Shown: positions 1 to 7,208 of the stretch, in pieces
Layout: every line of letters starts with the position of its first letter
Numbering within the stretch: the stretch's first letter is position 1
Assembly: GCA_964346275.1 (NCBI GenBank)
Contig: CAYFUR010000029.1
Coordinates: 1 to 35,525, forward strand
Source of the DNA: CAYFUR01 sp964346275
GTDB lineage: Bacteria > Sumerlaeota > Sumerlaeia > SLMS01
Direction: 5' to 3'
Length of the DNA: 35,525 nucleotides
Notes under the pieces: model-generated
The model's input: only the letters and a program-made list of their open reading frames with translations
Told to the model about the DNA's origin: nothing
The model's database searches: none
Translations under genes and position numbers: made by a program

Positions 1-253
1 CGTTGCAATGATCGCCATGGAGGTGGGTCAGGATGACGTGATCGATCTGTGAAAGTCCAAGGGAAAGGCCGGCCTTTTCCGCTGCTTCGCGAACAATGCG
101 GTGCAGGGGAGCCGGCACATCGACCAGGGTCACCTCGCCACCAAAGAATAAAAGGAAGCTCGAATGATAGTAACGGGACGTGAAGGCGCTGCCGATCCCG
201 GTGGGGAGAAGGTAGAACGCCGAGGGATCAAGGGAGTCAAGGTCACGAGGCAT
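1..253 (-). CDS. MBL-fold metallo-hydrolase, C-terminal part outside window
   Basis: This is the N-terminal 84 residues of a metallo-beta-lactamase-fold hydrolase; the gene runs off the left edge. The reading starts MPRDLDSLDP and ends at the metal-binding motif HLHGDH, the first zinc ligand set (HxHxDH) of the fold, preceded by the usual beta strand IDHVILT. The short strand LVDVPAPLH before it matches the family pattern in which an Asp follows the first hydrophobic strands. MBL-fold proteins are mostly hydrolases or oxidoreductases (glyoxalase II, RNase Z, lactonases, flavodiiron proteins), and the substrate cannot be chosen from this fragment. It lies 126 bases downstream of the HIT gene on the same strand and could be co-transcribed, though the AT-rich gap may hold its own promoter. 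An AAGGA sits about 14 bases before the ATG, longer than ideal spacing. Confidence 0.8.
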   Translation of the reverse strand, partial: MPRDLDSLDPSAFYLLPTGIGSAFTSRYYHSSFLLFFGGEVTLVDVPAPLHRIVREAAEKAGLSLGLSQIDHVILTHLHGDHCN

Positions 254-379
254 GATGATCCAAGTATCCTTATGAGGAGTCTCCGCTTACAATCACTATC
301 TTTATATTAAGGAAGATTGACCTCTTCCCTGCCGGAAAAAGCAACCAACAATTGACGGGGGACGTCCGCAGCCTTCCGA

Positions 380-724
380 TCAGCCGGGGGGCCAGGACAT
401 TTGGCGGCCGCCGAGCAGATGGAGGTGCAAGTGATAAACCTCCTGGCCGCCATGATCCCGGCAATTCATCACGAGGCGGTAACCGTCCTGGGCAAGGCCT
501 TGTTTGCGGGCAATGCGGGCCGCAACAACAACCATGTGGCCCACCATGGTTTCGTGCTCATCACCGAGATCATCAGTGGTTTCGATGGCGTTTTTCGGGA
601 TAATCAGGATGTGCGTCGGCGCCTGGGGCTTGATATCATGGAATGCCAGGACCAGATTGTCTTCGTAGACTTTGTCGCAGGGGATTTCTCCCGCGATGAT
701 TTTTCCGAAAATCGTGTCGGCCAT
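380..724 (-). CDS. HIT family nucleotide hydrolase/transferase
   Basis: A 114-residue histidine-triad protein, the normal length for the bacterial HinT/PKCI-like branch. The N-terminus MADTIFGKIIAGEIP and the central HILIIPKNAIETTDDL are characteristic. The triad HLHLHLLGGRQM is near the C-terminus, and its middle His is the nucleophile in characterised members. HinT-type enzymes hydrolyse purine nucleoside phosphoramidates such as AMP-lysine in the cytoplasm, so phosphoramidase activity is the family-based expectation. It is divergent from the 851-residue gene that starts 136 bases away, so both promoters should lie between 725 and 860. Nothing is missing or unusual in the protein. Confidence 0.93.
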   Translation of the reverse strand: MADTIFGKIIAGEIPCDKVYEDNLVLAFHDIKPQAPTHILIIPKNAIETTDDLGDEHETMVGHMVVVAARIARKQGLAQDGYRLVMNCRDHGGQEVYHLHLHLLGGRQMSWPPG

Positions 725-786
725 TTTCCTTCCGCCCTTGCTTTAAGGTTGTCGCGCCTCTCGGGAGCTCCAATAATAGAGAATTC

Positions 787-864
787 ATGGGAGTGCAGGG
801 CAAGACCAAGAAGAAGATTCCAATGACCCGGGCAAAACTCAGGGATATTACGGATTCGGAATGA
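787..864 (+). CDS. Possible 25-residue leader ORF coupled to the next gene
   Basis: A short ATG-to-TGA reading frame encodes a basic peptide (MGVQGKTKKKIPMTRAKL and seven more residues). Its stop overlaps the ATG of the following large gene in the four-base arrangement ATGA, which is typical of translationally coupled bacterial genes. The downstream gene has only a weak ribosome binding site of its own (GGAT six bases before the ATG), which fits coupling. The small ORF itself has no clear Shine-Dalgarno sequence. An ORF of this length can arise by chance, so this is tentative. Confidence 0.3.
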   Translation: MGVQGKTKKKIPMTRAKLRDITDSE

Positions 865-3416
865 GCGACAAGGAACTCGAGCAAGTTGGAGCCTTTTTGC
901 GCCAGGGCCAGGCGAAGAAAGCGATGGAGGCGGCGCAGCGTTATTGCAACCAGGCGAGCAGCCCGCGGGACGCGGGCATTGATATCGCCCGCCAGGCCGC
1001 CGCGGTTTATCGCGACCTGATTGCCCCGCCGGTTCACGAATTTGCCGAGATGGCGGAAGACTCGCTCGCCAGTGAAGTAGGCGCGCTCGTGGTGAAGGCC
1101 CTCGACCGCCTGTTTCGCATGACGGCGGAATGGGAAGAAAAACTCTGGTCCGTTCACACAGAACGCCTGGCCCGGGAAATTCGCGATTGGACGAAGATGC
1201 GCCACCTGGAGCCGGCGGCCGCCAATGCCGCCCGGCTCATGGCCCTGTCAACGCCCGAGCAGCGCACGCGGCGTGCCTCGTATATCGGCGGGACGCTTGG
1301 CAACATCATCAACAACCAGCGCGAAGCCGCCAAGCTCGTCAAAAAGCTCTGGAAAAACCCCGATCAGTATTACCTGACGCAGGAAGAGGTTCAGGAGATC
1401 GACCGCACGCGCCAGCGGACCTTCGACAAAGTCGGCTCCATGAATATTGACAATCTCGAGCGGCAATACACGGCGGTGCTGACCCAAACCATTGTGGAGA
1501 TTCAAAACCGGCTGCCGGAAAGCTCGAAAATGGACGAGCCCGATGACGCGACGCTGCGCGATACGGGAGACATTTTCCGATCCATTTTACGCGTCCCCAT
1601 TTGGAAAGAAGAGCCGGATCTGCTCCTCGACGCGACAAAGATCCTCGTCGATTTTGTTCCCCGCGAGCAGACCAAGACCGCGCGTATGGCCCGCGTGGAA
1701 GGCCGCGTGTATAGCAGCCTTGGCTATACAGCGAAAAAGGCCATCCTCCTGACCTTCCAGGACATCGGCAAGAATTCCTTTTTCACTGGCATCTATAAAG
1801 CCTGGGCCAAGGAATATGCCGGCACGGATATGCTCCGCGACATCATCGATTTCATGGGGGCAATGCGCACCGAGGATTTTAATCAATTTCTCAAAACCGT
1901 GCGCGCGGAAACGGGTTCGAAGGACCAAGTGGCCAAGAGCGTCAGCACCGCACTGGGGGCGATCGCGGGGACGGAAAACGTCGAGGAATTGACGAGCGAC
2001 CTGCGCAGTGTCCTGGGCAAGCGCCGCATCGAGGCCAAGCAGCTGCGCGAGGCGGAACGCCTGATCGAAAGCCTGGGCAACGTGATCAAATCACCTCGCA
2101 CCGACACCGAGGAACGCATGCGGATTCGCGAGTTCCTGCGCCACCACGTGCCGGAGGATTTGACCAGGCTGGCCATGCATGCCGCCATGCAGGCCTTCCA
2201 GGTCAAGCGCGATGAGTTGACCGCTCCTCAACGCCAGTGGGCCATTCGCGTCCTCGTGCGGGCGCTGTGGATGCCCGAGGAGACCACCGAACACCACAAG
2301 ATGGAAGAAGGAGCGCGCTCGGAACTCGGCTTTCGGGAACCGGTCGTCTCTGCTTTGAAAAAGCTCGGGCCGCTCGATATCGAAGCGCTCATTCATGCCA
2401 TGGAGCCGCTCACCGGGCGATTTGGCGTCGCCCTCATGGGAGCGGCGGATGTTCTCCAGGAAATCAAGTCCGAAGAGACCCTTCCCTTGCTGGAACAGAT
2501 GCTGACCACGGCAACCATGCATGATGAATCCTCGGTGACCGCCTATCAGCAAGAGTATTACTGGGATCCGGCGACCGGTGATCGGAAACCGCTGAACAAG
2601 AACAAGGTCATCGGCCCGCTGGTTTTCGCCATCGGCACCATTGATGGTGATAAGGGAAAGGAAGTCCTGTCGCGTTACCAAAGCCGCGTCGCCTCGGGGC
2701 GCGTGCCGCCGCCAGATGCGGATACGGCCGAATATCTCCAACGATTCCTGGGCAACAAAGCGTTTACGAAGGAAGGGGAAGGGGAGGCCGGTCCGCCAGC
2801 CTCGCCGGAAGATGTGCAGCCCCTTCTCAAGCAGCTTTCGTCGAACTACCTCCTCTCGGGAAAACAAAAGCGCCGGGCAAAAAAAATCGAGGCGCTGACG
2901 AAACTGGCCCAGCTGACGCCGGAAGATGGAATGGATCTGGTCTTCAAGCACCTTGGCGATAAGGATCCCATGGTCGTTTCCGCCGCGATTACCTGTCTGG
3001 CGGAATACGCGAATCCCAACAAGCCGAAGGCTTCGCGCGACCTGGCCGTGAACATGACGCTCGATACGCTGGAACACAAAGACCCCGCCATGCGGCAGGG
3101 GGCGATCAAACTGCTGAAAGAAATCGGGCCGAACCGCAAGGATGTGAAAGATAAGATCAAAGCCTTTGCCAAGCACGTGGACAGGCAAGAAACGAAAGAA
3201 GCCCTTGCCCAGGCACTCAAGTCCTCGGGGAGCGATACCTTAAGCCAACTGGCCGATATGGCAGAGGATTCCGGCGGCAGTGCCGGGGAGAAGAAAAGCA
3301 CTCCGGATCACATTGGCAAGCTGGAGCTGAAACGCCAGTATATGGAACAACGGAGAGCATGGATCCAGGGCGGCAAGGTGGGTGATCCGCCGCCCAAGCC
3401 GCCAGGCCTGGATTGA
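861..3416 (+). CDS. Large helical (HEAT-like) protein of unknown function
   Basis: An 851-residue protein that I do not recognise. It has no signal peptide and no membrane segment, and is almost entirely predicted helical with many charged amphipathic stretches, so it is probably a cytosolic scaffold. The C-terminal part, about residues 660-790, looks like HEAT-type repeats: DGMDLVFKHLGDKDPMVVSA, then DTLEHKDPAMRQGAIKLLKE about 40 residues later share the D-(K)-D-P-x-(V/M)-R/V-x-x-A pattern of HEAT repeat turns. The tail is Pro/Gly-rich (PPPKPPGLD). The start ATG overlaps the stop of a possible 25-codon ORF. It is followed after 213 bases by glgC, too far to argue for a shared function. HEAT proteins usually hold protein or nucleic-acid partners; nothing here names the partner. 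Confidence 0.85.
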   Translation: MSDKELEQVGAFLRQGQAKKAMEAAQRYCNQASSPRDAGIDIARQAAAVYRDLIAPPVHEFAEMAEDSLASEVGALVVKALDRLFRMTAEWEEKLWSVHTERLAREIRDWTKMRHLEPAAANAARLMALSTPEQRTRRASYIGGTLGNIINNQREAAKLVKKLWKNPDQYYLTQEEVQEIDRTRQRTFDKVGSMNIDNLERQYTAVLTQTIVEIQNRLPESSKMDEPDDATLRDTGDIFRSILRVPIWKEEPDLLLDATKILVDFVPREQTKTARMARVEGRVYSSLGYTAKKAILLTFQDIGKNSFFTGIYKAWAKEYAGTDMLRDIIDFMGAMRTEDFNQFLKTVRAETGSKDQVAKSVSTALGAIAGTENVEELTSDLRSVLGKRRIEAKQLREAERLIESLGNVIKSPRTDTEERMRIREFLRHHVPEDLTRLAMHAAMQAFQVKRDELTAPQRQWAIRVLVRALWMPEETTEHHKMEEGARSELGFREPVVSALKKLGPLDIEALIHAMEPLTGRFGVALMGAADVLQEIKSEETLPLLEQMLTTATMHDESSVTAYQQEYYWDPATGDRKPLNKNKVIGPLVFAIGTIDGDKGKEVLSRYQSRVASGRVPPPDADTAEYLQRFLGNKAFTKEGEGEAGPPASPEDVQPLLKQLSSNYLLSGKQKRRAKKIEALTKLAQLTPEDGMDLVFKHLGDKDPMVVSAAITCLAEYANPNKPKASRDLAVNMTLDTLEHKDPAMRQGAIKLLKEIGPNRKDVKDKIKAFAKHVDRQETKEALAQALKSSGSDTLSQLADMAEDSGGSAGEKKSTPDHIGKLELKRQYMEQRRAWIQGGKVGDPPPKPPGLD

Positions 3417-3629
3417 GCCGGGCTCCAGCACTTCAAGGAAAGCACCCCAAAGGGACACATTCGCCCGGTGTGATTTCTGCAACCCCATGGTAATCCCGGG
3501 TTGCGGACATCCTCACTGGCCCGTTACGCCTTCTCGGAAAGATGGGCAATTTAGGGGTGGTAATGATCCCGCGACGAGGCGTGAATCGCGCCGGCGGCCT
3601 GGGAAAAGCCACCCAGCAGGAGCGAAAGA

Positions 3630-4910
3630 ATGCCTCATGTGCTGACTTTGATTCTCGGCGGCGGAGCTGGAAGCCGCCTCTACCCCCTGACGAAGTATCG
3701 CGCCAAGCCCGCTGTGCCGCTCATGGGAAAATATCGCCTCATCGACGTGGCGATCTCCAACTGTATCAATAGCAACCTGAAGTATATTTACGTGCTGACC
3801 CAGTATCTGTCCGCATCGCTCAACCGGCATGTCTCCCAGTCCTACGCCTTCGACCAGTTTCGCAGCGGCTTTGTGGATATTCTGGCCGCGGAACAACGCG
3901 CGGAAGACACCAGCTGGTTCCAGGGAACCGCGGACGCCGTGCGCAAGCACTGGATGACGCTGGATAATTACGAATGCGACATGATTCTGATTCTGCCGGG
4001 CGACGCCCTTTACCGCATGGATTACCAGAAAATGATCGAGGACCATGTGAATTCGGAGGCCGACATTACGGTGGCCGTGAACACCGTGGAACAGCGCCGG
4101 GCCCATCATTTTGGCCTGCTGGCCACCGATGAAAAGGGCCGCATCAAGGAATTCCGTGAAAAGCCCAAGACACGGGAAGAACAAGCCGGCGTGGAAGCCC
4201 CCCCGAAAATGCTTGAGCGCTTCGGCCTTCAACACTCCAAGGAAGACATCTTCCTCGCTTCCATGGGTGTCTACCTCTTCAACCGAGACGTATTGCACCA
4301 GTGGATGATGGAAACCGAACACATCGACTTTGGCAAACAGATCATCCCCGAGGCTATTGATCAGAATAAGGTTTCCGCCCATATTTTTGACGGCTATTGG
4401 GAGGACATTGGAACCATCGATGCCTATTACCAGGCGCACATGGAGCATCTCGGCGAGAATCCGCCGTTTGTCTTTTCCGACCCCGTGGCACCGATCTATA
4501 CACGCCCCCGCTTTCTTCCATCGACTCGATTCCAGGGGGCTTTTGTCGACCGCAGCGTTCTCGCCGATGGCTGCAATGTTGGCCGGGCCACCGTTCGCAA
4601 TTCCGTCGTTGGGCTGCGCATGAAGATCGGCGAGCACACCACCGTGGAGGATTCCGTGCTCCTGGGCGCGGATTTTTACAGCCCTGCTCCCCTGGCGCCT
4701 TGGGAGGAAAGCAAAGACATCCCCCTCGGCATCGGCAAGTATTGCCATATCCGCAAGGCGATCATCGACAAGAATGTGCGCATCGGAGATGACGTCAAGA
4801 TCCTGAACGAGAAAAATGTTCAGAACGAAGACGGGGATTCCTATTACATTCGCGAGGGAATCGTGATCATTCCGAAAAACTCGGTGATTCCCTCGGGAAC
4901 GGTCATCTAA
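3630..4910 (+). CDS. glgC: Glucose-1-phosphate adenylyltransferase (ADP-glucose pyrophosphorylase)
   Basis: GlgC forms ADP-glucose and pyrophosphate from ATP and glucose-1-phosphate, the first committed step of bacterial glycogen synthesis. The 426-residue length is normal. The N-terminal nucleotidyltransferase signature is present at residues 9-40 (LGGGAGSRLYPLTKYRAKPA, then VPLMGKYRLIDV), followed by the HFGLLATDEKGRIKEFREKP sugar-binding region. A C-terminal left-handed beta-helix of hexapeptide character (IGEHTTVEDSVLLGADFY, VRIGDDVKI) forms the allosteric/oligomerisation domain. AGGAG lies seven bases before the ATG and supports the start. An intrinsic terminator follows 18 bases after the stop. 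A GH57 glycogen branching enzyme is encoded about 15 kb away at 19374-20975, giving two steps of the pathway in the window; no glycogen synthase is visible. Confidence 0.96.
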   Translation: MPHVLTLILGGGAGSRLYPLTKYRAKPAVPLMGKYRLIDVAISNCINSNLKYIYVLTQYLSASLNRHVSQSYAFDQFRSGFVDILAAEQRAEDTSWFQGTADAVRKHWMTLDNYECDMILILPGDALYRMDYQKMIEDHVNSEADITVAVNTVEQRRAHHFGLLATDEKGRIKEFREKPKTREEQAGVEAPPKMLERFGLQHSKEDIFLASMGVYLFNRDVLHQWMMETEHIDFGKQIIPEAIDQNKVSAHIFDGYWEDIGTIDAYYQAHMEHLGENPPFVFSDPVAPIYTRPRFLPSTRFQGAFVDRSVLADGCNVGRATVRNSVVGLRMKIGEHTTVEDSVLLGADFYSPAPLAPWEESKDIPLGIGKYCHIRKAIIDKNVRIGDDVKILNEKNVQNEDGDSYYIREGIVIIPKNSVIPSGTVI

Positions 4911-4928
4911 TCCATTCAGGATAGCCGC

Positions 4929-4964
4929 GCTCCCGGAGGCGGATGCTTCCGGGAGCTTTTTTTT
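4929..4964 (+). terminator. Rho-independent terminator after glgC
   Basis: The inverted repeat GCTCCCGGA (4929-4937) and TCCGGGAGC (4948-4956) forms a nine-base-pair GC-rich stem with a ten-base loop, followed at once by eight T residues (4957-4964). It is 18 bases past the glgC stop. The T tract ends one base before the ATG of the glycosyltransferase gene at 4966, so the 3' arm of the stem also carries that gene's only Shine-Dalgarno-like sequence. Confidence 0.9.
4951..4955 (+). promoter_or_regulatory. Ribosome binding site embedded in the terminator stem
   Basis: GGGAG lies ten bases before the ATG at 4966 and is the only Shine-Dalgarno-like sequence ahead of the glycosyltransferase gene. 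It is the 3' arm of the terminator hairpin at 4929-4956. In a read-through transcript the hairpin would both end transcription and hide this site. In a transcript starting inside the stem, or one lacking the 5' arm, the site would be free. Confidence 0.5.
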
Positions 4965-4965
4965 C

Positions 4966-6042
4966 ATGACGATCAAGACACTCCGCGTTATATACGACCT
5001 GCAGGTGGGCGGCGTCCAGCGGCAACTCCTTCGCCTGCTGCCGCTGCTGCGGCAGCAGGGCGTTGAGACAGAGATTTGCTGCCTGAAGGAGGAGGGGGAC
5101 ATGGCCGGGGCCTTTCGCGATGCCGGCTTTCAAGTCCACCTGATCCCCCTGCGTTCACGCATGGATCCGGCGGGCCTCTACCGGCTGCGGCGGTTCGCCC
5201 AAAAGAACGGCTTTCAAATCGTCCACAGCCACATGTATGCGTCCAACACGGCTGTCAATGCGGCGGGGGTGGCGGCGGGATTCCGCATCGTGAACAGCTA
5301 TCACAGCCAGTCGCCTTTCCGTAACGCCCACCAGGCGAAAATGGCCCGGAGGCTTTCCCGGTTCGCCGGGCGAATCATCGCTGTTTCCGGCGCGGTGCGC
5401 ACGCCGCTGCTTGAAGCTGGAATGCCGGAAAAGAAGATCCGCATTGTCTATAACGGGGTGTCTCTGCCGGAGGACCCCCCTCCCCCGCCGAAGCGCCGGA
5501 AGGGCGAACCTCTCCGGCTTTTCTGGGCGGGGCGTTTTGTGAAACAGAAGCGGCCCGCGATGCTGATCGACCTGGCCAAAGCCTGCCAGCACAAAAACGT
5601 CCCTATCCGCCTCACCATGATCGGCGAAGGGCCGCTCTACGAGGAAATCCGCAAGCGCGTGGAGGAAGAGGGCCTCGGCGATTGCGTTTCGTTCACGGGC
5701 TGGCAAAAAGACATCTCACCGTCTATACGCCGCAACGATCTTTACGTGTCCGCCAGCAATCGCGAAGGATTCCCGAACACCTTGCTGGAAGTCTGCGCCC
5801 AGGGGCGCGGCTTTCTCGTGGCCGACATTCCGCCGAACCAGGAAGTGCTCGGCGAGAGCGGCGCGGGGTTCTGCGCTTCAGACGACATGGCGGAATGGGC
5901 CGGTATCCTGGAGCGGCTCGCGGATAATCCGGAAGAGCTGGATCAGCTTTCCCGCAACGCGCGGGAACGCGTCCGGCGCTTCTCCATCGAAAACACTGCA
6001 CAGGAGATGCTGGCGATCTACGAAGAAGCGTTGGGACAGTAG
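4966..6042 (+). CDS. GT4-family glycosyltransferase
   Basis: A 358-residue GT-B fold retaining glycosyltransferase. The N-terminal domain has the glycine-rich loop DLQVGGVQRQLLRLLPLL (residues 11-28) that replaces the usual GGAE motif, and VHSHMYASNTA near residues 86-96. The C-terminal domain starts around residue 180 with LRLFWAGRFVKQKRPAMLID and carries the EX7E motif (E267-GFPNTLL-E275), which contacts the nucleotide-sugar donor. No membrane segment is seen, so it is likely cytoplasmic or peripheral. Donor and acceptor cannot be read from sequence. GT4 enzymes in such settings build cell-surface polysaccharide or lipid-linked sugars, and the convergent neighbour is a DegT sugar aminotransferase. 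The start follows directly on the T tract of the glgC terminator. It is not a glycogen synthase: the length and the KxGGL motif do not fit. Confidence 0.9.
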   Translation: MTIKTLRVIYDLQVGGVQRQLLRLLPLLRQQGVETEICCLKEEGDMAGAFRDAGFQVHLIPLRSRMDPAGLYRLRRFAQKNGFQIVHSHMYASNTAVNAAGVAAGFRIVNSYHSQSPFRNAHQAKMARRLSRFAGRIIAVSGAVRTPLLEAGMPEKKIRIVYNGVSLPEDPPPPPKRRKGEPLRLFWAGRFVKQKRPAMLIDLAKACQHKNVPIRLTMIGEGPLYEEIRKRVEEEGLGDCVSFTGWQKDISPSIRRNDLYVSASNREGFPNTLLEVCAQGRGFLVADIPPNQEVLGESGAGFCASDDMAEWAGILERLADNPEELDQLSRNARERVRRFSIENTAQEMLAIYEEALGQ

Positions 6043-6043
6043 A

Positions 6044-7174
6044 CTACTCAGCCAGCCCCGTTACTTTCATCGCCTTGTGGAGGATCGCGAGGGCCTCTTC
6101 CCACTCGCCCGGTTCCATATAAGCGAACAGAGGCATGTTGAGCACGCTGCGGCAAAGCAGGTCGGCCTTTTCGCCTCCGATTCGACCCACCAGATACCCA
6201 TCGGCTCCGGGCTGGCGCGACATGGCTCCGGGATAGACAACGCCAAACCCGATTCCATTCTCTTTGAGTATTTCCTGGATTTTCGGCCTTATTTCCGGAT
6301 CGAAAAGAGCAACGGAGAGATAGCCGTTTTCCTCGATGCCTTCGGGCGGGCTGCAATGGCGGACTCCGATTTTCTGGAAGCGGTCGCGGTAGGCCCTGGC
6401 GACACTCCGGCGCGACTCGATGCGCTCGTCTATATAGTCAAGACAGAGATTCAGGTAAGCGCCTTCGAAACCGCCCATGCGGCTGTTCCAGCCAACGTAG
6501 CCATGGCCGTAATGTGTCGTGCGTCCGTGATTCGCCAGCGTGCGAACAGTCTTCGCTAATTCCTCGGAAGAACAGTAGACGGCACCCGCATCGCCGCAGG
6601 CGCCGAGCACTTTTGCCGGATAGAAGCTGATCGTCGAAAGAAAGGCATCTTTATAGACGGACTCGCCATCGGCCGTGACGCCGAAGGCCTGGGCGCCGTC
6701 TTCGACCAGGAGTACTTCCTCTTCCCGGCAAAGGGCGCGGAACTCTTTCAGTTTCGCCGAGACCCACCCATAGAGATGCACCAGAATGGCGGCCTTTGGC
6801 CGGTATTCCCGGACAGCCTGCTTGAAAAGCTCCAGGTCCATCTGGAGGTCGTCCATATCGATATCCACGGTGACGACCCGGGCCCCGACATTCACCACCG
6901 CTTCAAAAGTCGCCCAGAATGTTGCATCGGGAATCAGAACGACATCTCCGGGGCCAACACCTGCCGCTCGCAGCGCAATCTGAAGCGCATCGGTGCCATT
7001 GGCACAACCCACCACGCCGGCGGCGCCGGAGCGTTCCTGGAGGCGCTGCTCGAGCCGGGCGACTTCGGGGCCGCCGACGAACATCGTGTTCCGGGAAACC
7101 TCGCGGCACTTCTCCTCCCAGCGCGGAAGGAAATCGGGCTCAAATCGCTTCAGGTCAATAAAGGGAACAGGCAT
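6044..7174 (-). CDS. DegT/DnrJ/EryC1/StrS-family PLP aminotransferase
   Basis: A 376-residue PLP-dependent aminotransferase of the sugar aminotransferase family. It transfers an amino group, usually from Glu or Gln, to a nucleotide-linked keto-sugar. K188 in SFYPAKVLGACGDAGA is the PLP Schiff-base lysine. D159 and Q162 in VEDGAQAFG bind the cofactor ring and phosphate. CANGTDALQIALRAAGVG (residues 57-74) is the phosphate-binding turn. The C-terminal half has the expected NSRMGGFEGAYLNLCLDYID segment. It is last in a minus-strand run after the SRPBCC and Golvesin-domain genes (34-base gap to the latter) and ends one base from the convergent glycosyltransferase stop. The exact sugar is unknown. 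A WecE/ArnB-like or GDP-perosamine-synthase-like role in surface glycan synthesis is plausible. Confidence 0.93.
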   Translation of the reverse strand: MPVPFIDLKRFEPDFLPRWEEKCREVSRNTMFVGGPEVARLEQRLQERSGAAGVVGCANGTDALQIALRAAGVGPGDVVLIPDATFWATFEAVVNVGARVVTVDIDMDDLQMDLELFKQAVREYRPKAAILVHLYGWVSAKLKEFRALCREEEVLLVEDGAQAFGVTADGESVYKDAFLSTISFYPAKVLGACGDAGAVYCSSEELAKTVRTLANHGRTTHYGHGYVGWNSRMGGFEGAYLNLCLDYIDERIESRRSVARAYRDRFQKIGVRHCSPPEGIEENGYLSVALFDPEIRPKIQEILKENGIGFGVVYPGAMSRQPGADGYLVGRIGGEKADLLCRSVLNMPLFAYMEPGEWEEALAILHKAMKVTGLAE

Positions 7175-7208
7175 ATTCAGAAATCCAATCTACCAGGGAG
7201 AAAGGGCA

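Noticed and set aside
2091..3188. 365-codon open frame on the minus strand
   Set aside because: Antisense to the 851-residue gene; no recognisable motif and no ribosome binding site.
3513..5102. 529-codon open frame on the minus strand
   Set aside because: It lies antisense to glgC and its composition (His/Val/Asp-rich, no motifs) is that of a shadow frame of a GC-rich gene.
5461..5500. Run of C residues suggesting a slippery phase-variation tract
   Set aside because: The CCCCCC tract codes for a short Pro linker between the two GT-B domains, is interrupted, and the frame is intact.
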